From contig NZ_JADQDK010000001.1 in NCBI RefSeq assembly GCF_019263705.2, positions 2,108,001 to 2,172,000 on the forward strand: a stretch of 64,000 bases of DNA, read 5' to 3'. Made by a program: the position numbers and the translations under genes. The stretch is from Pseudonocardia abyssalis (lineage in GTDB: Bacteria; Actinomycetota; Actinomycetes; Mycobacteriales; Pseudonocardiaceae). The notes beneath the pieces are model-generated. The model was not told the DNA's origin, ran no database searches, and saw only the letters and a program-made list of their open reading frames with translations. This document shows, in pieces, positions 44,417 through 53,491 of the stretch (position 1 is the stretch's first letter; each line of letters starts with the position of its first letter).

Positions 44417-44617
44417 TCAGTCGACGGCGACGCGCTCGTTCGCGTCGAGGCCCAACATGGCCAGCATCTCGGCGCAGTCGTCGACGTCGATCGCCCGGCC
44501 GGCCACCACGCGCGCGGCGCGGCGGTTCTGGAGGTCGTTGCTCATCTCGTTGGCGACCTGGGCGGCGGCGAACCGGCCGCCCTCGTCGTTGGTGGTGGGG
44601 CTTCCGGTCCAGCTCAC
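44417..44617 (-). CDS. Small conserved protein of unknown function
   Basis: This 66-residue acidic protein starts at GTG 44617 (VSWTGSPTTNDEGG) with GGGAG about 10 nt upstream. It ends in DDCAEMLAMLGLDANERVAVD, a short helical motif. No membrane segment. It is convergent with the acyl-CoA dehydrogenase gene. Function unknown. Confidence 0.6.
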   Translation of the reverse strand: MSWTGSPTTNDEGGRFAAAQVANEMSNDLQNRRAARVVAGRAIDVDDCAEMLAMLGLDANERVAVD

Positions 44618-44694
44618 GTGTCCGTGACTCCCTCGGGTCGCGTGCCGCGGGCCCCGATGAGGTCGCTCGCACGTCGTGTCGATCCTACCCCGGG

Positions 44695-45423
44695 TCACTC
44701 CGGCCGGGGGACCCATGCGGCGAGGCGTGGGGCCAGTGCGGCGAACAGCGCCGGATCCTGCACCATCGCGGTGTGACCGCAGGTCACCTCGACGTGCTCG
44801 GCGTCGGGGGCGAGGCAGGACCGCCAGCCGACGACGCCGTCGCTGCGGGAGTAGACCGATACGGCGGGCATCAGCAGCGGGGCGTTCAGCCCGGCCTCGG
44901 TGGCGGCGCGGCAGGTCCCGTCGAGGCAGTCGCGCTCCAGCAGCCCGCGCAGGCCCAGGTCGGAGAGCCGGACGAGTGCGCGGCAGGCGACCGTCACCGC
45001 GGCCCGGGTGTCGAGCGGGTCGAGGACCGGGGTGCCCAGCATGACCAGCGCGCGGACGAGGTCGGGGCGGCGCACCGCGACCAGGCGCCCGATCCAGCCG
45101 CCGCGGCTGTGCCCGACGAGCACCACCGGCCCGCCGGTGGCCGCCGCGTGCTCCGCGACGCGGCGCTCGAGGCGGTCGACGAGGTAGGCGGTGCAGCCGA
45201 CGTTGATCCCCAGCCCGGCCCCGGAGGCCCGGTAGCCGCGGGCGTCGAGCCAGGTCCGCAGCGCCGACATCGACGCGTCGGCGCCACCGAACCCCGGCAC
45301 CACCACGACGCCGAGGCCGTGCCCGACGCCGGGCCCGGTCGCGGTCCACACGGGATGACGGCGCAGGGTGCGCCGGCCGACGCCGACGACGGGGGCGAGT
45401 TCACGGACCACCTCGGAGAGCAC
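44695..45423 (-). CDS. Alpha/beta hydrolase, lipase-like
   Basis: This 242-residue protein has VVVVPGFGGADASM as oxyanion turn, VLVGHSRGGWIGRL with the Ser nucleophile in GHSRG, Asp in SVYSRSDGVVGW, and His in CGHTAMVQDP. No signal peptide, so it acts inside the cell. The start is uncertain; GTG 45423 gives a full first strand but lacks a clear ribosome site. It follows kdpE by 50 bp on the same strand. Confidence 0.8.
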   Translation of the reverse strand: MLSEVVRELAPVVGVGRRTLRRHPVWTATGPGVGHGLGVVVVPGFGGADASMSALRTWLDARGYRASGAGLGINVGCTAYLVDRLERRVAEHAAATGGPVVLVGHSRGGWIGRLVAVRRPDLVRALVMLGTPVLDPLDTRAAVTVACRALVRLSDLGLRGLLERDCLDGTCRAATEAGLNAPLLMPAVSVYSRSDGVVGWRSCLAPDAEHVEVTCGHTAMVQDPALFAALAPRLAAWVPRPE

Positions 45424-45473
45424 GTGGGAACAACGGCCCGGCGGGCCGGATCGGTGCCCGGCCGCGAGGGGTC

Positions 45474-46154
45474 TCACACCTCGAACCGGTACCCCATGCC
45501 CGCCTCGGTGATCAGGTGCCGCGGCCGCGACGGCTCCACCTCGAGCTTGCGCCGCAACTGGGCGAGGTAGACCCGCAGGTAGTTGGTCTCCTTGCCGTAC
45601 CCGGGCCCCCAGACGGCACGCAGCAGGTCCCGCTGGCCCACGAGCTTGCCGCGGTGGCGCACCAGGAGCTCGAGGATCCCCCACTCGGTCGGCGTCAGGT
45701 GCACCTCGGTGCCGCCGCGCACGACCTTCTTCGCGGCGAGGTCGACCCGGAAGTCCCCGGCGTCGACGACCGGTTCCCCGTCGACGGTCGCCACCGCGGC
45801 GCGGCGCACCGACGCCCGCAGCCGGGCGAGCAGCTCGGCCATCCCGAACGGCTTGGTGACGTAGTCGTCGGCGCCGGCGTCCAGCGCCCGCACCTTGTCG
45901 GTCGACTCGACCCGCGCGGACAGCACGATGATCGGCACCGGGGTCCAGCCGCGGAGCCCGGCGATCACCTCGGTGCCGTCGAGGTCGGGCAGGCCGAGGT
46001 CGAGCACCACGACATCGGGGTGGTGGTCGGCGGCCGCGCGCAGCGCCCCCGCCCCGTCGGAGGCGACGGTGACGTCGTAGCCGTGCGCGGTGAGGTTGAT
46101 CCGCAACGCGCGCAGGATCTGCGGGTCGTCGTCGACGACGAGGACGCGCGTCAC
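45474..46154 (-). CDS. kdpE: Response regulator KdpE
   Basis: This 226-residue OmpR-family regulator has VVDDDPQILRAL, phospho-Asp near 52 in VVLDLGLPDLDG, Lys in YVTKPFG, and a winged helix ending in YLRVYLAQLRRKLE and GMGYRF. It activates the kdp operon at low K+. GTG start overlaps the kdpD stop by 4 bp. Confidence 0.95.
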   Translation of the reverse strand: MTRVLVVDDDPQILRALRINLTAHGYDVTVASDGAGALRAAADHHPDVVVLDLGLPDLDGTEVIAGLRGWTPVPIIVLSARVESTDKVRALDAGADDYVTKPFGMAELLARLRASVRRAAVATVDGEPVVDAGDFRVDLAAKKVVRGGTEVHLTPTEWGILELLVRHRGKLVGQRDLLRAVWGPGYGKETNYLRVYLAQLRRKLEVEPSRPRHLITEAGMGYRFEV

Positions 46155-48652
46155 GTGACCGGCACCGGCCGGCGGGCCGCGGGCAGCGCGACGACCAGAG
46201 TCAGCCCGCCCCCCGGGGTGTCCTCGGCGGCGAGCGAACCGCCCATCGCCTCGGTGAACCCGCGCGCGACGCTGAGCCCGAGCCCCACCCCACCGGTGGC
46301 GTTGCGGTCACCCCTGCGCTGGAACGCCGCGAACAGGTCCTCACGCGCCTTCCCCGGGCCGCGGTCGACGACGCGGAGCTCGACGCGGTCGGCGTAGGCG
46401 CTCGCCCGCACCGCGACCGGGGCACCGCGGCCGTGGCGCAGCGCGTTGTCGACGAGGTTGGCGACGACCCGTTCGAGCAGACCGGCGTCGGCGACCACGT
46501 CGGGCAGCGTCTCGTCGACCTCCACCTCGACCCGCGCCGCCCCCTCCACCCCGGCGAGCGCGGGCACCACCACCTCGTCGTAGCCGACGGGCGCGAGCAG
46601 CGGGACGACCGCACCCGCGGCGAGCCGGGAGGAGTCGAGCAGGTTGTCGACCAGGGCGGTGAGCCGGTCCGCCGACTCCTCGACGGTGGCGGCGAGATCG
46701 GCCCTGTCGGCGGCGGAGAGGCGCAGGTGCTCGTCGCGCAGGCTCCCCGCTGCGGCCTTGATCGAGGTCAGCGGCGTGCGCAGGTCGTGCCCCACGGCCG
46801 AGAGCAGTGCACTGCGCAGCTCGGTCGCCTCGGCGCGGCGACGGGCGGCCGCGGCGTCGGCGGCGTCGCGCTGGCTGCGCAGGGCGAGCAGGGCCTGCCC
46901 GCCGACGGTCTCCAGCAGCCGCCGGTCGGCCGCCGCGAGCGCGCGGCCGCGCCCGACGAGGTGCAGTCCGGGCTCCACCGCCACGTCGACGTCGCACTCG
47001 TCCGGGCGGTCGCAGACCGGCGGCCCGACCTCCACGACGCGGCGCCACCCGCCGTCGGACCGCTCCAGGACGGCCACCGACGACAGCCCGAACGCCTCGG
47101 AGACCTTCTCCAGCAGCCGCGGCAGCGGGTCGGTGCGGGTCAGGACGGTGCGCGAGAACGACGCGAGCAGCGCCGCCTCGGTGCGCAGCCGCGCCGCCTG
47201 CTCGGTGCGCCGTGCGGCCCGGTCGACGACGAGCGCGACGAGCACGGCGACCAGCACCATCGCCACCAGCGTCACGACGTTCTCCGGCTGCGCGATCGTC
47301 AGGCTGCCGGTGGGCGGGGTGAGGAAGAAGTTGAGCAGCAGCCCGCCGACGAGCGCCGCCGCCACCGCGGGCCCGAGCCCGCCGACCAGCGCCACCACCA
47401 CCGTCGCCAGGAAGAACAGGACGACGTCGGTGGACAGGTCGATGACCTCCAGCAGCAGCACCCCGATCCCGGTGGCCAGCCCGGGAAGTACGAGGGCCAG
47501 CACCCAGCCGAGCGCGCCGCGCGGGCCGGGGATCCCGGACCGCAGCGCGGGCAGCCGCAGGGCCCGCCCGCCCGCCTCGGCGTGGGTGACCATGTGGACG
47601 TCGATCGGTCCGGAGTCCTGCACCACCTGCGAGCCGATGCCCTCGTCCAGGGCGCGGGCCAGCCGGGAGCGCCGGGACGTGCCGATCACGAGCTGGGTGG
47701 CGTTGACGCCGCGGGCGAAGTCGAGCAGGGCGTCCGGTACGTCGTCGCCGACGACGGTGTGGAACGAGCCGCCGACGTCGTCGGCGAGCTTGCGCAGCGT
47801 CGCCAGCGCCCCGACCGGGGCGCCCGCGAGCCCGTCGCCGCGCAGGACGTGCACGCACAGCAGGTCGGCCGACCCGGCCCGCTTCGCGATCCGCGCGGCC
47901 CGGCGCACCACCGTCTCGCTCTCCGTGCCGCCGGTGACGGCGACGACGACCCGCTCGCGGGTCTCCCAGGTGTCGGTGATGGAGCGGTCGGTGCGGTAGC
48001 GCTGCAGCGCCACGTCGACCTGGTCGGCGACCCAGAGCAGGGCCAGCTCGCGCAGCGCGATGAGGTTGCCCGGCTGGAAGTAGTTGCTCAGCGCGGCGTC
48101 GACCTTCTCCGCGGCGTAGATGTTGCCGTGCGCCATGCGGCGGCGCAGCGCCTCCGGGGTGATGTCGACGAGCTCGATCTGCTCCGCGCGGCGCACCACC
48201 TCGTCGGGCACGGTCTCGCGCTGCTTGACCCCGGTGATCCGCTCCACCACGTCGTTGAGGGACTCCAGGTGCTGCACGTTGACCGTGGTCAGGACGTCGA
48301 TCCCGGCCTCCAGCAGCTCCGCGACGTCCTGGCAGCGCTTGGCGTTGCGGGAGCCGGGGGCGTTGGTGTGCGCGAGCTCGTCGACGATCGCGACCTCGGG
48401 GGCGCGGGCGAGGAGGGCGTCGACGTCCATCTCCTCCAGCGTGGTGCCGCGGTGCACGTAGCGGCGGCGGGGCACCGTCTCGAACCCCCCGACCAGCTCG
48501 GCGGTCCGGGCCCGGCCGTGGGTCTCCACGAGCCCGACCACGACGTCGGTGCCCCGCTCCAGCCGCCGGTGCGCCTCGCCGAGCATGGCGAAGGTCTTCC
48601 CGACGCCCGGCGCGGCCCCGAGGTAGATCCGCAACTCTCCCCGCTCACCCAC
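46151..48652 (-). CDS. kdpD: Sensor histidine kinase KdpD
   Basis: This 833-residue sensor has the KdpD N-domain with Walker A GAAPGVGKTF and VDELAHTNAPGS, a universal-stress-protein domain (about 245-370), four membrane helices (DUF4118, about 395-500), a GAF-like domain and a kinase core with His near 617 in SAVGHDLRTPLTS and NLVDNALRHG. The start GTG 48652 is chosen for AGGAGGA 9 nt upstream; a longer frame reaches to 48715 but runs into a hairpin. Confidence 0.95.
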   Translation of the reverse strand: MGERGELRIYLGAAPGVGKTFAMLGEAHRRLERGTDVVVGLVETHGRARTAELVGGFETVPRRRYVHRGTTLEEMDVDALLARAPEVAIVDELAHTNAPGSRNAKRCQDVAELLEAGIDVLTTVNVQHLESLNDVVERITGVKQRETVPDEVVRRAEQIELVDITPEALRRRMAHGNIYAAEKVDAALSNYFQPGNLIALRELALLWVADQVDVALQRYRTDRSITDTWETRERVVVAVTGGTESETVVRRAARIAKRAGSADLLCVHVLRGDGLAGAPVGALATLRKLADDVGGSFHTVVGDDVPDALLDFARGVNATQLVIGTSRRSRLARALDEGIGSQVVQDSGPIDVHMVTHAEAGGRALRLPALRSGIPGPRGALGWVLALVLPGLATGIGVLLLEVIDLSTDVVLFFLATVVVALVGGLGPAVAAALVGGLLLNFFLTPPTGSLTIAQPENVVTLVAMVLVAVLVALVVDRAARRTEQAARLRTEAALLASFSRTVLTRTDPLPRLLEKVSEAFGLSSVAVLERSDGGWRRVVEVGPPVCDRPDECDVDVAVEPGLHLVGRGRALAAADRRLLETVGGQALLALRSQRDAADAAAARRRAEATELRSALLSAVGHDLRTPLTSIKAAAGSLRDEHLRLSAADRADLAATVEESADRLTALVDNLLDSSRLAAGAVVPLLAPVGYDEVVVPALAGVEGAARVEVEVDETLPDVVADAGLLERVVANLVDNALRHGRGAPVAVRASAYADRVELRVVDRGPGKAREDLFAAFQRRGDRNATGGVGLGLSVARGFTEAMGGSLAAEDTPGGGLTLVVALPAARRPVPVT

Positions 48653-48684
48653 GGCGCCATCCTCCTCCCTGCGGCCCACCCCGG

Positions 48685-48739
48685 TGGCAGCAAAGCCACC
48701 TTCCCGCCATCTCACGGCGGCAAGGTGGCTTTGCTGCCA
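48685..48739 (-). terminator. Long hairpin between kdpC and kdpD
   Basis: TGGCAGCAAAGCCACCTT (48685-48702) pairs perfectly with 48722-48739; after one mismatch CCGCC/GGCGG extends the stem, with a 7-base loop. It starts 6 bp after the kdpC stop. It may reduce transcription into kdpDE or stabilise the kdpFABC mRNA. Confidence 0.7.
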
Positions 48740-48745
48740 TCCCGG

Positions 48746-49369
48746 TCAGCCCCGCGCCCCCGCCACCGCGAGGTTCAGCTCCGTCACGTTCACCGTCGGC
48801 TCGCCGAGGAATCCGAACACCCGGCCGGTCGTCGCGTCGGCGACCAGCGCCTGCACCTGCCCCAGCGGCAGTCCGGTCACCCGGGCCACCCGCGCGACCT
48901 GCAGCGCCGCGTACTCCGGGGAGATCCCGGGATCGATGCCCGACGCCGAGCTGGACACCGCGTCGACCGGCACCTGCGAGACGTCGACGCCCTCACGGGC
49001 CGCGATCGCCTCCCGGCGGGCCGCGATCGTCTCGACCAGGCCCTCGTCGAAGCCGCCGAGGTTGGCCCCCGCCGAGGTGGACGGGTCACCCGGGCCGAGG
49101 CCCAGCTCGTCCTCCGCGGTGGCCGAGGGCCGGGCGTGGAACCACGGGTCGTCGGTGGGATCGGACGCGACCGGGTCGATCCCGATCAGCGACGACCCGA
49201 CCGCCGTGCCGTCCGCGGAGTGGATCACCGAGCCCTCGGCGGGCCCGGACAGGCCCGGGATGCGGGCGATCGCCCAGATCCCGAGCGGGTAGACGACCCC
49301 GAGGAGCAGGGTCATGACCAGCAGCACGCGCAGGGCGGCGCCGGACTGGCGGGCGATGGAGGTGAGCAT
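48746..49369 (-). CDS. kdpC: Potassium-transporting ATPase subunit C
   Basis: This 207-residue subunit has one N-terminal membrane helix (about 13-35, LRVLLVMTLLLGVVYPLGIW) and a periplasm-facing domain with DPWFHARPSA, GGANLG-like SAGANLGGF and DPGISPEYA. It stabilises the KdpAB complex. The ATG overlaps the kdpB stop by one base. Confidence 0.95.
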   Translation of the reverse strand: MLTSIARQSGAALRVLLVMTLLLGVVYPLGIWAIARIPGLSGPAEGSVIHSADGTAVGSSLIGIDPVASDPTDDPWFHARPSATAEDELGLGPGDPSTSAGANLGGFDEGLVETIAARREAIAAREGVDVSQVPVDAVSSSASGIDPGISPEYAALQVARVARVTGLPLGQVQALVADATTGRVFGFLGEPTVNVTELNLAVAGARG

Positions 49370-51396
49370 CAGATCCCCATTCCCGGGATGAGGCGGACGA
49401 GCAGGTCGATTCCGGAGATGCCGACGAACGGCGTGACGACGCCACCCAGTCCGTAGATCAACAGGTTGCGGCGCAACAGGTTCGCCGCGCTGGCAGGGCG
49501 GTACCGGACGCCCTTGAGCGCCAGCGGGATGAGCACCACGATGATCAGCGCGTTGAAGACGACCGCGGAGAGGATGGCCGACTGCGGTGTCGCCAGCGCC
49601 ATGACGTTGAGCCGCCCCAGCTGCGGGTGGAGCACCGCGAACATGGCCGGCAGGATCGCGAAGTACTTCGCGAGGTCGTTCGCCACGGAGAACGTGGTGA
49701 GCGCGCCGCGGGTGATGAGCAGCTGCTTGCCGATCTCCACGATCTCGATGAGCTTCGTGGGGTTCGAGTCGAGGTCGACCATGTTGCCGGCCTCCTTGGC
49801 CGCGGCCGTCCCCGTGTTCATCGCGACGCCGACGTCGGCCTGCGCGAGCGCGGGCGCGTCGTTGGTGCCGTCCCCGGTCATGGCGACCAGCCGGCCCCCG
49901 GCCTGCTCCTTCTTGATCAGCGCCATCTTGTCCTCGGGGGTGGCCTCGGCGAGGAAGTCGTCGACGCCCGCCTCCCGCGCGATGGCCGCGGCGGTGAGCG
50001 CGTTGTCCCCGGTGATCATGACGGTGCGGATGCCCATGGCGCGCATCTCGTCGAACCGCTCGCGCATGCCGGGCTTGACCACGTCGGAGAGCTGGACGAC
50101 GCCCAGCACCCGCCCGCGCTCGGCCACGACGAGCGGGGTGCCGCCGCCCTGGCTGATCGCGTTGACGACGTCGGTCACCTCGGCGTCGAGCGACCCGACC
50201 CACCCGGCGACGGCCGACGAGGCCCCCTTGCGGATCTCGCGGCCCCCGATGTCGACGCCGGACATCCGCGTCTGCGCCGTGAACGGCACGAACTCGGCGA
50301 CGGCCTCGTCGCGGGTGGCCTCCCCCGGCAGGCCGTACCGCTCCGCGCAGAGCACCACGATCGACCGGCCCTCCGGCGTCTGGTCGGCGAGGCTGGACAG
50401 CCGCGCCGCCGCCGCGAGCTCGTCGGGCGACACCCCGCCGGTCGGGACCAGGTCGGTCGCCTGCCGGTTGCCGAAGGTGATGGTGCCGGTCTTGTCCAAC
50501 AGCAGGACGTCGACGTCCCCGGCCGCCTCGACGGCCCGGCCGGACGTCGCGAGCACGTTGCGCTGCACGAGCCGGTCCATCCCGGCGATGCCGATCGCGG
50601 ACAGCAGCGCACCGATCGTCGTCGGGATGAGGCAGACCAGCAGGGCCGTGAGCACGACCAGCGACTGCTGCGCGCCCGAGTAGCCCGCCATCGGCTGCAG
50701 CGCCACGACGGCGAGCAGGAAGATGATCGTCAGGGCGGAGAGCAGGATCGTCAGCGCGATCTCGTTGGGCGTCTTCTGCCGTTCGGCGCCCTCGACCAGC
50801 GCGATCATCCGGTCGACGAAGGACTCCCCCGGTTTCGTCGTGATCTCCACGACGATCCGGTCCGACAGCACCGTGGTGCCGCCGGTGACCGAGGACCGGT
50901 CGCCGCCGGACTCGCGGATGACCGGAGCGGACTCGCCGGTGATCGCCGACTCGTCGACGGTGGCGATGCCCTCGACGACGTCGCCGTCGCCGGGAATCAC
51001 CTCCCCCGCCTCGACGACGACGCGGTCGCCGACCCTCAGCTCGGTGCCGGGGACCTCGGTCCCGTCGACCTTGCGGGCGACCGACTCCTTCTTGGTGCGC
51101 CGCAACGACTCCGCCTGCGCCTTGCCGCGGCCCTCCGCGACGGCCTCGGCGAGGTTCGCGAACAGCACGGTGAACCACAGCCACACCGCGATCAGGACGG
51201 AGAAGACGCTCGGTTCCACGATCGTCAGCACCGTGACCAGCACGGACCCGACCCAGACCACGAACATGACGGGGTTGCGGAGCTGGGCGCGCGGGTCGAG
51301 CTTGCGGAACGCCTCGGGCAGCGACGCGACGAGCTGCGACGGGGCGAACGCCCCGCCCGGAACGGTCTCGGTGGGCTTGTCCAGTACTGCGGTCAT
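49369..51396 (-). CDS. kdpB: Potassium-transporting ATPase subunit B
   Basis: A 675-residue P-type ATPase: ITGESAPV (actuator), DKTGTIT with phospho-Asp near 302, and [10 protein letters not shown]. Seven membrane helices. It hydrolyses ATP for high-affinity K+ uptake by KdpA. Overlaps kdpA by 4 bp (ATGA). Confidence 0.97.
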   Translation of the reverse strand: MTAVLDKPTETVPGGAFAPSQLVASLPEAFRKLDPRAQLRNPVMFVVWVGSVLVTVLTIVEPSVFSVLIAVWLWFTVLFANLAEAVAEGRGKAQAESLRRTKKESVARKVDGTEVPGTELRVGDRVVVEAGEVIPGDGDVVEGIATVDESAITGESAPVIRESGGDRSSVTGGTTVLSDRIVVEITTKPGESFVDRMIALVEGAERQKTPNEIALTILLSALTIIFLLAVVALQPMAGYSGAQQSLVVLTALLVCLIPTTIGALLSAIGIAGMDRLVQRNVLATSGRAVEAAGDVDVLLLDKTGTITFGNRQATDLVPTGGVSPDELAAAARLSSLADQTPEGRSIVVLCAERYGLPGEATRDEAVAEFVPFTAQTRMSGVDIGGREIRKGASSAVAGWVGSLDAEVTDVVNAISQGGGTPLVVAERGRVLGVVQLSDVVKPGMRERFDEMRAMGIRTVMITGDNALTAAAIAREAGVDDFLAEATPEDKMALIKKEQAGGRLVAMTGDGTNDAPALAQADVGVAMNTGTAAAKEAGNMVDLDSNPTKLIEIVEIGKQLLITRGALTTFSVANDLAKYFAILPAMFAVLHPQLGRLNVMALATPQSAILSAVVFNALIIVVLIPLALKGVRYRPASAANLLRRNLLIYGLGGVVTPFVGISGIDLLVRLIPGMGI

Positions 51397-53057
51397 GCCA
51401 ACGCCTCCGCGAACGGGCCCAGCGCGAGGGCCGGGAAGAAGGTGAGTGCGGCGACGAGGACGACGGTGCCGCCGAGCAGCACGCCGAACAGCGGCCCGGA
51501 CGTCGGCAGGCTCCCCGCCCCGGGCTCGACGCGCTTCTGCGCGGCGAGCGATCCGGCCAGGGCCAGCACCGCGAGGATCGGCACGAACCGCCCGATCAGC
51601 ATCGCGACGCCCAGCGAGGCCTGGAACCAGCCGCTGGTGACCGTGATCCCGGCGAACGCGCTGCCGTTGTTGTTCGCGGCGCTGGCGTAGGCGTAGAGGA
51701 CCTCGGACAGACCGTGCGCGCCGGAGTTGTTCAGCGCCGCGTCGAGCTCTACCGGTTGCGCGAGCGCGGCGCCCGTCCCGAGCAGCACCATCGTCGGCAT
51801 CGCGAGGATCGCCACGACGGCGGCGGTGATCTGCACGCGCCCGAGCTTCTTGCCCAGGTACTCCGGGGTGCGCCCGACCATCAGCCCGGCCAGGAACACC
51901 GCGATGATCGCCAGCACGAGGATGCCGTAGAGACCCGCGCCGACCCCTCCCGGTGCGACCTCTCCGAACAGCATGTTCAGCAGCGCCATCCCGCCGCCCA
52001 GGCCGGTGTAGCCGTCGTGCCAGCTGTTGACCGCGCCCGTCGACGTGCCGGTGGTGGAGATCGCGAACAGCACCGAGGACGGGATCCCGAAGCGGGTCTC
52101 CTTGCCCTCCAGCGCCCCGCCCGCGAGCAGGTGCGCGGGTCCGTTCGGGTTGCTCTCCGCCCACCACGCGACGGCGAGCAGGATGCCCCACAGCGCGCCC
52201 ATCACGGCGATCAGCAGGTGTCCCTGGCGCGTGTCGCGCACCAGCACGCCGAACGTGCGCGTCAGGCAGACCGGGATCACCAGCAGCAGGAAGACCTCCA
52301 GGATGTTCGTGAACGCGTTGGGGTTCTCGAACGGGTGCGCGGAGTTCGCGTTGAAGATCCCGCCGCCGTTGGTGCCCAGCAGCTTGGGCAGCTCCTGGCT
52401 CGCCGTCGGGGCGAGGGCGACGGTGCTCGACGAGCCGTCGACACCGGTGACGTCGACGCCCGCCTTCAGCGACATCGTGACGCCCAGCGCGACCAGCACG
52501 ATCGCGCCGACCACCGAGATCGGCATCAGGATGCGGGTGACGCCCCGGGTCAGGTCGACCCAGAAGTTGCCGATGCGGTCGGACCCGGTGCGGGCGAACC
52601 CGCGCACCAGCGCCACGGCGACGGCCATCCCGACCGCGGCGGACACGAAGTTCTGCACCGTCAGCCCGGCCATCTGCACCAGGTGGCCCATGACGGTCTC
52701 GGGCACGTAGGACTGCCAGTTCGTGTTCGTCACGAACGACACCGCGGTGTTGAACGCGATCCCCGGCTCCACCGCGCCGCGGCCCAGGCTCAGCGGGAGG
52801 AACGCCTGGAACCGCTGCAGCAGGTAGAGGAACAGGACCGAGACGAAGGAGAACGCGAGCAGCGCGGCGGCGTAGACCGTCCAGCGCTGCTCGGAGTCGG
52901 GATCGACGCGGACGACGCGGTAGAGGGCGCGCTCGACGCGCCAGTGCTTCCCGCTCCCGTAGACCCGCGCCATGTAGTTGCCGAACGGCGCGTACACGGC
53001 GGCGAGCAGCACGAGGAGCGCGCCGACCTGGAGCAGGCCGGCGACGGTGGACGACAT
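51393..53057 (-). CDS. kdpA: Potassium-transporting ATPase subunit A
   Basis: This 554-residue subunit is the K+-channel-like part, with about ten membrane helices and four selectivity-loop motifs such as [32 protein letters not shown] and ANNNGSAF. The start ATG 53057 overlaps the kdpF stop (TGATG). Confidence 0.97.
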   Translation of the reverse strand: MSSTVAGLLQVGALLVLLAAVYAPFGNYMARVYGSGKHWRVERALYRVVRVDPDSEQRWTVYAAALLAFSFVSVLFLYLLQRFQAFLPLSLGRGAVEPGIAFNTAVSFVTNTNWQSYVPETVMGHLVQMAGLTVQNFVSAAVGMAVAVALVRGFARTGSDRIGNFWVDLTRGVTRILMPISVVGAIVLVALGVTMSLKAGVDVTGVDGSSSTVALAPTASQELPKLLGTNGGGIFNANSAHPFENPNAFTNILEVFLLLVIPVCLTRTFGVLVRDTRQGHLLIAVMGALWGILLAVAWWAESNPNGPAHLLAGGALEGKETRFGIPSSVLFAISTTGTSTGAVNSWHDGYTGLGGGMALLNMLFGEVAPGGVGAGLYGILVLAIIAVFLAGLMVGRTPEYLGKKLGRVQITAAVVAILAMPTMVLLGTGAALAQPVELDAALNNSGAHGLSEVLYAYASAANNNGSAFAGITVTSGWFQASLGVAMLIGRFVPILAVLALAGSLAAQKRVEPGAGSLPTSGPLFGVLLGGTVVLVAALTFFPALALGPFAEALA

Positions 53058-53143
53058 CAGAACCTCTCCGGGCGGATCAACGCGATGAACAGGTAGACGA
53101 GCAGGGCCAGGGCGATGACCGCCCCGACGACGTTCGCGATCAC
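53057..53143 (-). CDS. kdpF: Potassium-transporting ATPase subunit F
   Basis: This 28-residue single-helix protein ([20 protein letters not shown]) ends RPERF, the typical end of KdpF. GTG 53143 has GGAG 6 nt upstream. It is a small lipid-facing stabiliser of KdpABC. Confidence 0.9.
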   Translation of the reverse strand: MIANVVGAVIALALLVYLFIALIRPERF

Positions 53144-53223
53144 AGACGCTCCAGTCCGCGCAGGGTCAGCGCGAGCACCAGGAAGCCACCGACGAGCAGC
53201 AGCACGTACGCGATGTCCGCCAT
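53140..53223 (-). CDS. 27-residue membrane microprotein upstream of kdpF
   Basis: The frame from ATG 53223 reads MADIAYVLLLVGGFLVLALT then RGLERL and stop. It has one hydrophobic helix with a basic end, a good ribosome site (GGAGG, 7 nt before the ATG), and its stop overlaps the kdpF start (GTGA). It looks like a first gene of the kdp operon and a possible further small subunit. Not a known Kdp subunit by name. Confidence 0.75.
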   Translation of the reverse strand: MADIAYVLLLVGGFLVLALTLRGLERL

Positions 53224-53238
53224 CGCCACACCTCCGAC

Positions 53239-53261
53239 TCCCACCGGCCGTTCCGGTGGGA
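53239..53261 (-). promoter_or_regulatory. Hairpin in the kdp leader
   Basis: TCCCACCGG (53239-53247) pairs with CCGGTGGGA (53253-53261), loop of 5. It ends 15 bp before the microprotein ATG, in the likely 5' leader of the kdp mRNA. Confidence 0.45.
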
Positions 53262-53312
53262 CGGCTCACCGTGCACCCGGCGAGCGGTGGTCGGGGCGGC
53301 CGCTACGGGGGC

Positions 53313-53350
53313 TTGACGGCCGGGAGCGCCGCGTTGACGCGATCTTGACG
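53313..53350 (-). promoter_or_regulatory. Phased CGTCAA direct repeats: candidate KdpE-binding site
   Basis: On the kdp coding strand CGTCAA occurs three times (plus-strand TTGACG at 53313, 53334 and 53345). The starts are 21 and 11 bp apart, i.e. two turns and one turn of the helix, the arrangement bound by OmpR/PhoB-type dimers. The kdp genes start 90 bp downstream. Confidence 0.6.
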
Positions 53351-53386
53351 CCGGGGGTGACGGCCCGCACGCCGTCCCCGGCCGAT

Positions 53387-53444
53387 GCGCACCGCTCCAG
53401 CCACGCGCACCGACCGCCGCCACGCGCACCGTCGACGGTGCGCG
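53387..53444. terminator. Palindrome and GCGCACCG repeats after the B12-binding-protein gene
   Basis: GCGCACCG is repeated at 53387, 53405 and 53424. The last copy belongs to a perfect 22-bp palindrome (53423-53444, core GCACCGTCGACGGTGC), 48 bp after the stop of the minus-strand gene at 53492. It can serve as that gene's terminator and shields the kdp promoter. Confidence 0.55.
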
Positions 53445-53491
53445 GGGGGACCGGAGGTGCGCGCGCGTACGCCCGACGTGGTGGGCGCGGG

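Noticed and set aside
46433..49456. Open frame of about 1000 codons on the plus strand across kdpD, kdpC and kdpB
   Set aside because: It is antisense to well-conserved kdp genes; its translation is Arg/Gly/His-rich with no domain. It is a by-product of high GC.
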